A stretch of 64,000 nt of DNA, taken from positions 682,001 to 746,000 of the forward strand of contig CBDCEX010000017.1 in NCBI GenBank assembly GCA_965216025.1, given 5' to 3'. How positions within the stretch are numbered: the stretch's first letter is position 1; the number at the start of each line of letters is the position of its first letter. This document shows positions 8,616-17,195 of the stretch, piece after piece. Under the pieces are notes generated by a model. The model did not search any database and was not told the DNA's origin. It saw nothing but the letters and a program-made list of their open reading frames with translations. The stretch is from JADFQT01 sp965216025 (GTDB lineage Bacteria > Chloroflexota > Dehalococcoidia > Lucifugimonadales > UBA3495). The position numbers and the translations under genes were made by a program.

Positions 8616-8943
8616 AGAACTTAGAGCACTTCTTCAAGATTATCTAATTGGCGGTCAGAATCTGGAGGCCATTAAACTCTGGGTTGCTCACAACATCTGG
8701 GAGGCCCCCGCTGACCAGGACAGCCTCGCCGACCATGTTGCTCTTGAGCTGGCTCACCTTACTGAATCACTCAACGATGAGGATTATTTCCGCTCTCAGG
8801 TCCGGAACATGATCTGGTTGCTTCCTAGTGAGGAACTGGTTCGAGAAACCATCCCGGCTAGTACTAATTTTGAGCTATCTGTCCCTGAAAGAGTTTATGA
8901 CGAATCGCCGCGTGTGATCACGTGGGTACATTCGTTTGCCTAA
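8608..8943 (+). CDS. Small hypothetical acidic helical protein
   Basis: 111 residues from GTG 8608; an in-frame ATG at 8578 is an alternative start. The sequence is acidic and helical (VDKELRALLQDYLIGGQ, LEAIKLWVAHNIWEAP, LALELAHLTES-like stretch, DEDYFRSQVRNMIWLLP), resembling small proteins of uncharacterised immunity or regulatory type. I do not recognise a family. Its 3' end overlaps the convergent DUF6941-like gene by 26 bp. Confidence 0.5.
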   Translation: MDKELRALLQDYLIGGQNLEAIKLWVAHNIWEAPADQDSLADHVALELAHLTESLNDEDYFRSQVRNMIWLLPSEELVRETIPASTNFELSVPERVYDESPRVITWVHSFA

Positions 8944-9376
8944 CTGCTCGCGAGTAAATTACCCGGAATGGAATACGAGTTACTCTGTGGCCACCTAGAT
9001 AAACATCGAACCAGTACAAGCCCGCGGTTTCAAATTCCATGTTTAACTGTCCGACGACATTCACTCCTCTCTCATCATCACCTTCGAAGTTCAATTCTTG
9101 AGAAAAAGGACTTGGACTTTCCCCTGAGGGCTTCTGCAAACGCACTTCCAGCATCATCGGGCCACGAGCAGAGCCTGCTTTGAAACTCACATAGAGGGTT
9201 ATCTGATACTTAAAAGGTTCCATTATTTCGGGTGGCTCAGGTCCCATCACTGAATGAGTGATGCGATCCAATATTCGGATGGGAGAATTCTTTCCATCTC
9301 CTTCTTGAAGTAACGTCTCACAGAGAAAGGCTGCGGCAAGGTATGGCCCCTGGCTAAAAAGCACTTCTTGAGTCAA
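8918..9376 (-). CDS. DUF6941-like protein
   Basis: 152 residues. TTG 9376 is chosen as start because GAGGAGG lies 8-9 bases upstream on the minus strand. The order of motifs is as in DUF6941: AAFLCETLLQEGDG and IRILDRI near the N-terminus, a beta strand ending SFKAGSARG, the FEGDDERGVNVV motif, and the C-terminal GLYWFDVYLGG with IPFRVIY. These proteins are widespread, single-domain, cytosolic and of unknown function. The gene belongs to the block enclosed by the tRNA-Arg repeats. Confidence 0.7.
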   Translation of the reverse strand: MTQEVLFSQGPYLAAAFLCETLLQEGDGKNSPIRILDRITHSVMGPEPPEIMEPFKYQITLYVSFKAGSARGPMMLEVRLQKPSGESPSPFSQELNFEGDDERGVNVVGQLNMEFETAGLYWFDVYLGGHRVTRIPFRVIYSRAVRQTNVPT

Positions 9377-9537
9377 GTTCTTTCCTCCTCGGCACCCCTC
9401 CCTCCCGCTTCATCCCGATATCAGGCGCTGGGCTAATTATCGACCGCCTTAAAAAGCTCGATGTGGCGGAACAATTCTTCATAAGATACGACAAGCAAGG
9501 CGTATAAGGCTTATGGCAGTCCTCCCCTTACATAAAA

Positions 9538-9613
9538 TGGTGCGCTTGGCGGGATTCGAACCCACGGCCTCTGCCTCCGCAGGGCAGCGCTCTATCCGCT
9601 GAGCTACAAGCGC
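9538..9613 (-). tRNA. tRNA-Arg (anticodon GCG)
   Basis: Full cloverleaf on the minus strand with encoded CCA. The acceptor stem is GCGCTTG/CAAGCGC, the D arm GCTC/GAGC, the anticodon stem CTGCC/GGCAG around loop CTGCGGA, and the T loop TTCGAAT. The anticodon reads GCG, which decodes CGC and perhaps CGU. Most bacteria use an ACG (inosine) tRNA here, so the base at position 34 deserves a check. Confidence 0.93.
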
Positions 9614-9682
9614 GTATTCGTATGTGTGCCCCGAGACTCTTCCCAACCTGGGACAGTCGGGGGGACGGCGTTAATATTCCCC

Positions 9683-9948
9683 GTTAGTTTTGGTGCCGCC
9701 CGTTAGTTTTGGTGCCGCCCGTTAGTTTTGGTGCCGCCCGTTAGTTTTGGTGCCGCCCGTTAGTTTTGGTGCCGCCCGTTAGTTTTGGTGCCGCCCGTTA
9801 GTTTTGGTGCCGCCCGTTAGTTTTGGTGCCGCCCGTTAGTTTTGGTGCCGCCCGTTAGTTTTGGTGCCGCCCGTTAGTTTTGGTGCCGCCCGTTAGTTTT
9901 GGTGCCGCCCGTTAGTTTTGGTGCCGCCCGTTAGTTTTGGTGCCGCCC
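9683..9948. repeat. Minisatellite: 14 perfect 19-bp units
   Basis: The unit GTTAGTTTTGGTGCCGCCC repeats 14 times without visible variation and without spacers, then passes straight into the tRNA-Leu-like sequence. On the minus strand each unit reads GGGCGGCACCA followed by AAAACTAAC, so each carries a tRNA-type 3' end with CCA. Confidence 0.97.
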
Positions 9949-10025
9949 GTTAGGGATTTGAACCCACACGTCCTAATGGACACTGCGCCCTGAACGCAGC
10001 GCGTCTGCCGTTTCGCCACCCCGGC
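9938..10025 (-). tRNA. tRNA-Leu-like gene (anticodon CAG), with a damaged 3' end
   Basis: The 5' acceptor strand GCCGGGG, the D arm, the anticodon stem CTGCG/CGCAG with loop TTCAGGG (anticodon CAG) and the long variable arm with GTCCATTAGGAC are those of a type II tRNA-Leu. The 3' part does not fit. After the T loop TTCAAAT only three T-stem pairs form. Only four acceptor pairs (GCCG/CGGC) form, because the last about 17 bases are identical to the adjacent minisatellite unit. It may be a pseudo-tRNA, or one whose end was replaced during repeat growth. Confidence 0.7.
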
Positions 10026-10071
10026 TTACTGGAATTTGGCGCCGTTGGGACGGCCCGAAAGCGCCGCTATC

Positions 10072-10147
10072 TGGTGGGCGATGGAGGATTTGAACCTCCG
10101 ACCTCCTCGGTGTGAACGAGGCGCTCTAACCGCTGAGCTAACCGCCC
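10072..10147 (-). tRNA. tRNA-Val (anticodon CAC)
   Basis: Complete cloverleaf on the minus strand with encoded CCA. The acceptor stem is GGGCGGT/ATCGCCC, the anticodon stem CCTCG/CGAGG around TTCACAC (anticodon CAC), and the T arm GGAGG/CCTCC with loop TTCAAAT. All stems pair normally. Confidence 0.93.
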
Positions 10148-10274
10148 TAGTGTTATGCCAGACCCATTTGTCAGGCCCAATTATAGGGAGCGGTTTTATG
10201 CTGCGCAACCCTGCCTGCGTAACCCTGTTGAAAGCAGGTAATAGACTGGCTAGCCTACCGGCCTAAGCCTTTCC

Positions 10275-11060
10275 CTAAGCCTTCCCAAAGAGGTGGCACA
10301 GCTTTTCTACGGCTGGAACCACCTCGCCCAAGTCCGGCACGGCGATGTCCGGTTCGGTTTTGGGGTCAGTGGGGTCTTCCCGCTGGTAAAAGCCCTCAAT
10401 CCAAACTGTCCTCATGCCCACCTGCTTCGCGCCTTGCACGTCATTTATCACGTGGTCCCCCACGTGTACCGTTTGTTCCGGAGTCGTGTGCAGCGAGTCC
10501 ACCGTCATCCGAAAAATTTGGTCCGAGGGCTTGGCCAGCTTGACCTCGTCCGAAAATGTCAGTGTGTCGAAATAGTGCAACAGCTTATGCTGATCCAAGA
10601 ATCTGCGGAAGGCCGTACCCGGGGTCATCCCGGTGTTGGAGATAAGGCCGATATTTAGACCCATGTCCCTAATTCCCTCCAGCACCCTAACACCTTCGGC
10701 GTGAGGGACGGGAGGATGCACGAAGAAGGCGTCGGAGTAGGCCCGCGTTATCTCCTGGATTGTTTCTCGGGTGGTTTCATGGCGTAGCCGGTCGAGCAGG
10801 CCGGGGCTGATATTGTTGATGAATACATCCACCTGCTCTTGGAAGCTGACGTCCAGGTTGTCTTCCCGGACCCGGTGGCAATGGCGGTAGCAGGCGCGAT
10901 AAGCCTCCCGCAGGTGGTCGATAGTGTAATTTTCGCCGACTCTTTTCAGGGCATCCTGGGCGCCTTCTAACCGAAGCTGGGCCCGAGCCCGGCCCAATTC
11001 CCGATTGTCCAGTAGCAGAGTCTGCCAGAGGTCGAAGGTCACGGCGGTTATCTGGCTCAA
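10275..11060 (-). CDS. HAD-superfamily hydrolase (haloacid dehalogenase-like)
   Basis: 261 residues from TTG 11060. Motif I is VTFDLWQTLL, with the nucleophile Asp but Leu in place of the usual general-acid Asp two residues later, as in dehalogenase-type members. Motif II is GLISNTG, motif III the Lys in VKLAKPSDQIF, and motif IV VHVGDHVINDV. A helical cap lies between residues about 20 and 100. It probably acts on a small phosphorylated or halogenated metabolite, and the substrate is not evident. It is the last gene of a minus-strand group with the amidase and its GatC-like partner. Confidence 0.85.
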   Translation of the reverse strand: MSQITAVTFDLWQTLLLDNRELGRARAQLRLEGAQDALKRVGENYTIDHLREAYRACYRHCHRVREDNLDVSFQEQVDVFINNISPGLLDRLRHETTRETIQEITRAYSDAFFVHPPVPHAEGVRVLEGIRDMGLNIGLISNTGMTPGTAFRRFLDQHKLLHYFDTLTFSDEVKLAKPSDQIFRMTVDSLHTTPEQTVHVGDHVINDVQGAKQVGMRTVWIEGFYQREDPTDPKTEPDIAVPDLGEVVPAVEKLCHLFGKA

Positions 11061-11210
11061 GGCCGCTATCTCCCAAGGTGAAAAATGTTTCTGCCATGTT
11101 TTGGCTGACCAGACCTTACCACCGGCGTCGCGACTATTCCAGCGCGGGCTAGGCGGGCCCGGCGGATTTATCCGGTGATGAGGGTCTGGGACCCGGGTGT
11201 CCGATGCCGA

Positions 11211-12623
11211 CTAAATGGGAGGTCTGCGGTCGCTCCATTCGGTGGCCTGCTCGTAGGCGTGGGCGGCTCTCAACACCGTTAGCTCGTCGAAGGGCCGGCC
11301 CGCCAGCTGCAGTCCTATGGGCAGTCCTTCTTCGGAGAAGCCGCAGGGAACGGAAATAGCCGGAAAGCCCGTTATGTTGTAGGGTCGAGTGTATTGGGTG
11401 AGAGCTGCCGTAATGCCCAGGGTCTGGCCGCCTGCGTCCACACTGGTCGACAACAAGGTTGGGGCCGTAACCGGCTCGGTGGGACCGGCCAGCAAGTCAA
11501 CCTCGTCCAGTAGCTGCACCGCGGCGCGATTAAACCTGGTTCGAGCCTGCTGAGCCCTGATGTAATCGGCGGCGCTTATGAACAATCCGGCCTCCAGACG
11601 TAGTCGAACCGGTGGATAGAGCAGACCTCCATCCCGAGCCAGCAATTCCCGATGGTAGGCCGCAGCCTCGGCCATTAGGATAGTACCGGAAATGGCCTGG
11701 GACTCCTCATACATGGGGAAGGAGATTTCAGAAACCTTGGCCCCCAATTCCTCCAGCGTGTCCATCGCCTTTCGTGTGGCGGTTTCCACCTGGGGATCAA
11801 GGGCGGCCTCAAAATACTCCTTCACCACGCCGATGCGCAGCCCCCTAACGTCGCCGCTCAGCGCCGAGGTGTAATCCGGCACCGGCGCTCGGCTGGTGGT
11901 CGCGTCCAGGGGATCATGCCCGGCGATGGCGTTCAAGGCCAGGGCCGCATCCTCCACCGTGCGGACCATCGGGCCGGGATGGTCCATCGACCAGGCCAGC
12001 GGCGTGACACCGTGGCGGCTGACCAGGCCGTAGGTAGGTTTGAGGCCAACTATGCCGCAGAGGGCGGCGGGAATCCGGACCGAGCCGCCGGTATCGCTGC
12101 CCATGGTAATGGTGCATTGTCCGGCCGCGGTCGCCGAGCCGGAACCCCCGCTGGAGCCGCCGGTGTAGCGCTCCGGGTCCCAGGGGTTGTGCATGTGCCC
12201 GTAATCTGGATTCTCCCCGGTAGGCCCATAGGCGAACTGGTGCATGTTGAGCTTGCCCAGCAAGATGGCTCCCGCTTGCTGAAATCGGCTGGCTACGGTG
12301 CAGTCCTGGTCCGGAATGAAGTTGTCGAAGATGCGAGAGCCGGAGGTGGTCTTCACCCCGGCGGTGTTGAATAGGTCTTTCAGCCCCACCGGAATACCGT
12401 GGAGCGGCCCTCGATATTGGCCAGCCTGGATTTGCGATTCGGCCCGCCGGGCGGCAGCCAGCGCTTGTTCCGGAAGCAGGGTAATGAAGGAATTTAGCAC
12501 GCCGTCGGTGGCCTGGATTCGGTCCAGGTGGGCCGTGACCACCTCCACCGGCGATAGCTCCTTGCGGCGGATCAGGCCCGATAGCTGGGCGGCGCTCAAA
12601 TAGCAAATCTCAAGAGGCTCCAT
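11211..12623 (-). CDS. Amidase-signature family protein (GatA-like amidase)
   Basis: 470 residues. The Ser-cisSer-Lys triad is visible: the Lys in GIPVGLKDLF, and the serine-rich signature YTGGSSGGSGSATAAG and GSDTGGSVRIPAALCGIVGLKP. The length and C-terminus (GFPAISVPCG, GLPIGLQLAGRPFDE) are those of free-standing amidases and GatA. No gatB is near. The small GatC-like protein encoded upstream (12735-12962) suggests an amidase with an accessory subunit rather than the tRNA amidotransferase. It hydrolyses an amide, and the substrate is unknown. Confidence 0.9.
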   Translation of the reverse strand: MEPLEICYLSAAQLSGLIRRKELSPVEVVTAHLDRIQATDGVLNSFITLLPEQALAAARRAESQIQAGQYRGPLHGIPVGLKDLFNTAGVKTTSGSRIFDNFIPDQDCTVASRFQQAGAILLGKLNMHQFAYGPTGENPDYGHMHNPWDPERYTGGSSGGSGSATAAGQCTITMGSDTGGSVRIPAALCGIVGLKPTYGLVSRHGVTPLAWSMDHPGPMVRTVEDAALALNAIAGHDPLDATTSRAPVPDYTSALSGDVRGLRIGVVKEYFEAALDPQVETATRKAMDTLEELGAKVSEISFPMYEESQAISGTILMAEAAAYHRELLARDGGLLYPPVRLRLEAGLFISAADYIRAQQARTRFNRAAVQLLDEVDLLAGPTEPVTAPTLLSTSVDAGGQTLGITAALTQYTRPYNITGFPAISVPCGFSEEGLPIGLQLAGRPFDELTVLRAAHAYEQATEWSDRRPPI

Positions 12624-12734
12624 AGCTGTCTCTCCGTGACCCAGATTCCGGGAAGGTCCGGTAGCTGACGGGATGGCGCGGTTGCGACTCTAACGGAAAC
12701 GCCGGTGGGGTTGCCGGGCAGGTTAGCCAGTTGA

Positions 12735-12962
12735 TTAGCCTACAGGCCCGGGGGCACCGTTCCTGGTCTGCGCCACCGGCGGGGAAAAGGCCATCTCCGG
12801 TTCAAAGCCGGAAACGTCGATTAGGGCAAGCGACTCAATACTGGCCAGCACATTGACGACGTAGGGATAGAGCTCTTCCATGTGCCGGTCAGCCACGTCC
12901 AATCCGGCCTGCTGCGCCAAATACAAAAAAGCTTCTTTGGACAACTCCGTTGGTGTCGTCAT
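12735..12962 (-). CDS. Small GatC-like amidase accessory protein
   Basis: 75 residues from ATG 12962; the longer frame to 13040 has no better start. The sequence has the GatC/AtzG-like pattern: helix LSKEAFLYLAQQAGL, then RHMEELYPYVVNVLASIESLALIDVSG, then an extended proline-containing tail. Small proteins of this sort wrap around amidase-signature enzymes. Its position just upstream of the amidase on the same strand supports pairing. Confidence 0.65.
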   Translation of the reverse strand: MTTPTELSKEAFLYLAQQAGLDVADRHMEELYPYVVNVLASIESLALIDVSGFEPEMAFSPPVAQTRNGAPGPVG

Positions 12963-13086
12963 AGCTAGATCCTTAAAGCTGGTTAGGTCGCGCTGATTGC
13001 GGCTGCCCAGGCCTAGTCGGGCGGGCCAGAATATCAGCATTATTATTACCCACAGCTAAGATTCTGGCAAATGGAGCTTACGACCC

Positions 13087-14517
13087 GTAACTGTTCAGAC
13101 TTGATGAGGTGAATTGGCTCAAAGCCGTTGGAAAAACGCTGGCATGGCCGGGGGAGTTGTGGCATACCAGGGAGGTGGACACTGAACTAGACCTGAACGC
13201 GGCGAGTCGCGAAACTCTGCTGGAGATAATTGCCGGCCAGCGGGCAGTCATTGCCGATTTGCAAAGGCGGATTGGGGTTCTGGAATCCCGTCCCAACCGG
13301 CGCGGGTCGTCGGGGATGCCGGGTAATCAGCCGCACTCCAGCCGGCAAGCGCCGGAGAAAAAGGAGCCCAGAAAGCCGCGCCGCCATGGCTTCGCCCGCC
13401 AGCGCATGACTCCTACCCGGCGGGTGGAGCATGCCGTGGCGGTCTGTCCCGACTGCGGGACTCACCTGAACGGCGGATGGGTACAGCGAACTCGGGAAGT
13501 CATTGAGCTACCGGTGGCTCCGGTAGAAGTGACCGAGCACGCCCTGGTAGCCCGCATCTGTCCGGTATGCCAGCGGCGCCGGCTGCCCAAAGAGGCCCTG
13601 CAGGGGGTGGTTCTGGGCCAGCAGCGCCTGGGGGTCAATCTGGTAAGCCTGATGGTGACCCTGCGGGAGGAGGGACGGTTGCCCATAAGAATCATCCAAT
13701 GGTACCTGGAGACCGTCCATCAGTTGCACCTGAGTGTTGGTGCCATCGTCCAGGCCGTCCATGGAGTAGCCCGTCAGGCTGAGACGGCGGTGCGAGAGGT
13801 GCTCGAGCAAGTCCGCGCCAGTCCCGTGGTGCAGGGCGACGAAACCGGCTGGCGCCAGGACGGGAGCAACGGCTATGTTTGGACCTTCAGCACTCCCAGC
13901 GAACGATACTTCCTGCGTCGGGGTCGGGATAAGGGGGTGGTGGATGAGGTGCTGGATTCCTCCTTCAGCGGAGTGTTGGTCAGTGATTTCTACGCCGCCT
14001 ATAACCACTACCCGGGCCTGAAGCAACGGTGCTGGGCTCATCTGCTGCGGGATATCCATGACCTGAAAGGGTTGTACCCAGAAGACGCTGGGCTGGCTCA
14101 GTGGGCCGAGGCGGTTCACCAGGTCTACACGGAGGCCAAGGCCGCGGTCCTTCCCCGAGCCCAGCCAGGCCATCGCACCCAGCTAATGCTGGAGGAGAAA
14201 CTAATGGTCTTGGCACGGCCTTTCCTTAAAGATCCCCTGGCGGTTCAGGCCAAGCTCTGCCGGCGCATGGAACGGTTCATCAAGGAACTGTTTGTCTTCG
14301 TGTCGGACCCAGCCGTGCCCTCAGACAACAACGCCGCCGAGCGGAGCCTGCGGCATCTGGTAACCAGTCGCAAGATCAGCGGCGGCACCCGCTCAGGGCA
14401 GGGCACCGACAGCAAGATGACCTTGGCATCCCTCTTTGGCACCTGGCGGGCCAGAGGTCTCAATCCCCTCCTGGAATGCCGCCGGTTGCTCACTTCCCCT
14501 CAACTCTGAACAGTTTC
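13087..14517 (+). mobile_element. IS66-family insertion sequence (single-ORF type)
   Basis: Flanked by the 8-bp direct repeat TACGACCC (13079-13086 and 14518-14525), the length typical of IS66. The terminal repeats are GTAACTGTTCAGA on the left and GAAACTGTTCAGA read inward from the right (12 of 13 match). It carries only the transposase, without the accessory tnpA/tnpB genes of larger IS66 elements. Confidence 0.93.
13109..14509 (+). CDS. IS66-family transposase
   Basis: 466 residues from GTG 13109, intact. After a coiled N-terminal helix (TLLEIIAGQRAVIADLQRRI) come the zinc-finger-like CPDCG...CPVCQRR region (about residues 112-160) and the DDE core. The core has the first Asp in VVQGDETGWRQDG, the second in GVLVSDFYAAYNHY and the Glu in SDNNAAERSLRHLV. 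The C-terminus has the IS66-type RSGQGTDSKMTLASLFGTWRARG. The full-length frame and clean target duplication suggest an active element. Confidence 0.93.
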   Translation: MNWLKAVGKTLAWPGELWHTREVDTELDLNAASRETLLEIIAGQRAVIADLQRRIGVLESRPNRRGSSGMPGNQPHSSRQAPEKKEPRKPRRHGFARQRMTPTRRVEHAVAVCPDCGTHLNGGWVQRTREVIELPVAPVEVTEHALVARICPVCQRRRLPKEALQGVVLGQQRLGVNLVSLMVTLREEGRLPIRIIQWYLETVHQLHLSVGAIVQAVHGVARQAETAVREVLEQVRASPVVQGDETGWRQDGSNGYVWTFSTPSERYFLRRGRDKGVVDEVLDSSFSGVLVSDFYAAYNHYPGLKQRCWAHLLRDIHDLKGLYPEDAGLAQWAEAVHQVYTEAKAAVLPRAQPGHRTQLMLEEKLMVLARPFLKDPLAVQAKLCRRMERFIKELFVFVSDPAVPSDNNAAERSLRHLVTSRKISGGTRSGQGTDSKMTLASLFGTWRARGLNPLLECRRLLTSPQL

Positions 14518-14525
14518 TACGACCC

Positions 14526-14667
14526 ATGTCATTTCGAGTGTTCATGCTCCGGTGGAGCGCCACCGACGGATGATAATTGGGTCCCCTCGCCTCATGATTC
14601 GACGGGCCCACCACGAGCGGTAGGGATCCCGTTCGTCCTGAGGCTCTCGAACGGGCCCACCACGAGC
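14526..14667 (+). repeat. Dispersed repeat family R1, copy B (left part)
   Basis: Matches copy A: ATGCTCCGGTGGAGCGCCAC, GATTCGACGGGCCCACCACG and CGGTAGGGATCC. It starts right after the IS66 target duplication and is cut at 14667 by ISAs1 copy 2, so two elements have landed next to each other. The right part continues at 15939. Confidence 0.8.
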
Positions 14668-15938
14668 CAGGGCCTTTTCATTCTCCTGCCTGGTAGGTAA
14701 AGCCCATCATGTCGAAAGCTTCGCTGAGATGGGCATTGTGGCGGCGTAGGGCAGCGGCTACGTTGGAATGCCCAGCCCGACGTACCAAGCTGATGACCAG
14801 GTTTCGCAGGCCCGCCAGAACCTGTGGGGCGGCCCCAGTGCGCACCTGAGAGCGGTCCTCGTCGAAGGTCACATCCCGTACCCAGTGGAGGCGGTTCTCG
14901 ATGCCCCAGTGCCCACGGGAAAGGCTCAACAATCGCCTGGCATCGGCATCAGTGGCTGGGAGACTGCTAATTGCATAGCTCACAGCCACCTGTTTCTTGC
15001 CCTTCACGACCCGCTGGCGCTCTAGCCGACACACCTGTTGCAGATGCGGCCACGCTTCCCCGACCGTCCCAGCGCTGCCCACGTAGCCATTTAGCTCTGG
15101 GTCGGCCAAGGCCCACAACTCTCGCCGCTCCAGCCGCCCATGACGCCGCTTTACTGGAGCATCGGCCCAGACCGTCAGCTTGGCCCCGCGTGCTCGCCAC
15201 TCCGCTGCCAGCCAGGGAGGTACGGTTGGGCCACCAGCCCTCTCAGTTCCTAGCAGGGGAAAAAGCCACCTCCAGGTCTCGGCGCAAGGTGGGCTGATTT
15301 TCTTTAACTGGCAGCAGATACTCTCCGCCGCCTGCCACAATCTGCTCACAGACTTTCCGTTGGGTCAGTAAGGCATCAGCCACTACTACCCGACCCTTCA
15401 GGGGTACCTGGCCCAATACTTCTTTGACCGCCGCCAATTCTTCCCCTTTGCCCGGCGCCTACCTGCGCCAGCACTGCCCCAGCGCGGCTAGCGTAGGCCG
15501 ACACCAGATGGACCCCGGGTATCTCTTGGCCGTGGACCCCTCGCAAGGTTTTCCCGTCCAGGGACAGGGGGTCATCCGCCTCTACCCCGCTATTTGCCAG
15601 CCAGTTGCCGACTTCTGCCTCAAAGGCCGCCACGTCCAGGCCCTTGAACACCCGGTGGAGGGTGGCCACGCAGGGTGTCTTCTCCTGGCTGAACCCCAAA
15701 AGCTGCGCCGTAGCACCCCCTTGGTCCCGCCCCCATTGAGCTATGGCGTATAAGCTGCGGGCGCCGCACAGCATGGCACAGGTGGCCAAGGCCAGGATCG
15801 CCCCCAAAGAGTGGCGTCGCCCTTGGCTACTCCGGAAGTCAGGCACCAAATCCAGCGTTTCTCTCAAAGTCATCATCCTTCCCTCCCGCTTAAACTGGTA
15901 ATAATTTTATACTATTTTGAGAAAATGAAAAGGCCCTG
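14668..15938 (-). mobile_element. ISAs1-family insertion sequence, copy 2
   Basis: Same ends as copy 1 (CAGGGCCTTTTC...), flanked by the 9-bp duplication ACCACGAGC (14659-14667 and 15939-15947). It is 1,271 bp long, two bases shorter than copies 1 and 3, because AG is missing near 15459. Confidence 0.95.
14678..15876 (-). pseudogene. ISAs1-family transposase, copy 2, doubly frameshifted
   Basis: It carries the shared +1 frame change of the family and also a 2-bp deletion near 15459. The deletion throws the N-terminal frame into GQRGRIGGGQRS and a stop, before the second catalytic Asp. The remaining frames (15437-15243 and 15349-14678) match copy 1. This copy should be unable to make a transposase even if the shared shift is recoded. 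Confidence 0.9.
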
Positions 15939-16010
15939 ACCACGAGCGGTAGGGACTGAGGCTCTCGAAGGGCGAACGGGCTATTAACAGAGCGGGTGCT
16001 TGGGGTGACA
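15939..16010 (+). repeat. Dispersed repeat family R1, copy B (right part)
   Basis: Resumes R1 after ISAs1 copy 2 with ACCACGAGCGGTAGGGA, CTGAGGCTCTCGAAGGG and CGAACGGG, then GGGGTGACA as in copy A. Confidence 0.7.
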
Positions 16011-16198
16011 AATTGAGATAATAACTCAGCGTGGGGAGGTCTTTCCTCAGCATTCTGGGGAGAAGGGAGAGTTGGGCGACAGTTGCTAAAGAAGAAGCTC
16101 TGCTATAGTAAATGGCGTTGCGTTGCGCCATTCACTGGAGGCTGCTTTCGCCAACCCCGGCCTGGCGGCTAAAGCGACTGAAAACAACGGAGAGCCAG

Positions 16199-17095
16199 TT
16201 GTTCTGCACTAACTGCGGGAAAAATTTAGAGGATTCCCAGGCCGGCTTCTGCCCCGACTGCGGCGCACCTACCAGCGCCGTCCGGGACCCCTTCCGAGAA
16301 CACTCTGCGGAAAACTCTGGGACATCAGGTACCGCCCGGCTGACGGTGCCCTGGAGGGGCCGCCAGGTAGCCTGGGGCCTACTCTTATTGGTGATTGGGA
16401 CGTCTATTCTGCTAGTGTCTATTCTCCTCTTGATACTGGCGATTACTCTGTTATTTACCGGTGACTTAAAGCAGGCTCTGGTGCTTACCGGAGACTTAAT
16501 AAACCCGGCTCTGGCCGCCTGGGCCTCCAGCGTGTTGGTGGGGCTAGTGATCCTTTCGGTAGTGTGGTATTTAGGGTTGCGACCAACTAGGGGCTCCTTC
16601 GGGCTCCTCGGGCTGCGCAGCACCAGCATAACAGCCGGTCGGGCGAGTCTGTGGGCTTTCGGGGCGCTGGTATTAAGTCTTGGCGCCACCGTTCTCTACA
16701 ACGTGATCATAAATTGGATTGAAGTAGATTGGCTGTTGCCACCGGAGATACCCGCCGACATTGTTTTCGACGGGCCGGCGGTGGTCCTCACCTTTGTGGC
16801 TTTGGCATTTTGGACCCCTTTGACCGAGGAGCTGTTCTTCAGGGGTTTCATTTTCGCCGGGCTGATCCACCGCTTCGGCGTGGCGGGAGCCCTGGTCTCC
16901 AGCGCTATGATTTTCAGCGCGTTTCACCTTCTGGCGGGGCCGGGAGTGCTGGTCCCCATATTCATCACAGGCTTGCTGCTGGCCTGGCTCTACCATCGCA
17001 CCGGTTCTCTCTGGCCCAGCATAGCCGCTCATGCCGGTCAGAACGGCGTGGCACTGTTGGCGACCATCTACGCTCCCTCACTCTCGCTGAGTTGA
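16199..17095 (+). CDS. CPBP-family intramembrane metalloprotease with an N-terminal zinc ribbon
   Basis: About 298 residues from TTG 16199, which has GGAGAG six bases upstream; an earlier in-frame ATG at 16112 has no such site. A zinc ribbon comes first (CTNCGKN...CPDCG), then about eight hydrophobic segments. The CPBP/Abi protease motifs are clear: EE with Arg in PLTEELFFRGF, a second motif in MIFSAFHLL, and a third His in IAAHAGQN. Such proteases, related to eukaryotic Rce1, cleave prenylated or membrane peptides or act in bacteriocin immunity. The target here is unknown. Confidence 0.85.
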   Translation: MFCTNCGKNLEDSQAGFCPDCGAPTSAVRDPFREHSAENSGTSGTARLTVPWRGRQVAWGLLLLVIGTSILLVSILLLILAITLLFTGDLKQALVLTGDLINPALAAWASSVLVGLVILSVVWYLGLRPTRGSFGLLGLRSTSITAGRASLWAFGALVLSLGATVLYNVIINWIEVDWLLPPEIPADIVFDGPAVVLTFVALAFWTPLTEELFFRGFIFAGLIHRFGVAGALVSSAMIFSAFHLLAGPGVLVPIFITGLLLAWLYHRTGSLWPSIAAHAGQNGVALLATIYAPSLSLS

Positions 17096-17195
17096 CTCCA
17101 CTACCGGTGCTATAATCCGAGCCATATCATGAAGGCAGGAATCCACGCGGAGTCAATCCGACTCCAAGAAGCTGGTTGCGTATGGTCCGGCGGCG

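Noticed and set aside
9683..9948. CRISPR array
   Set aside because: Units are contiguous 19-mers with no spacers and no cas genes nearby; it is a minisatellite.
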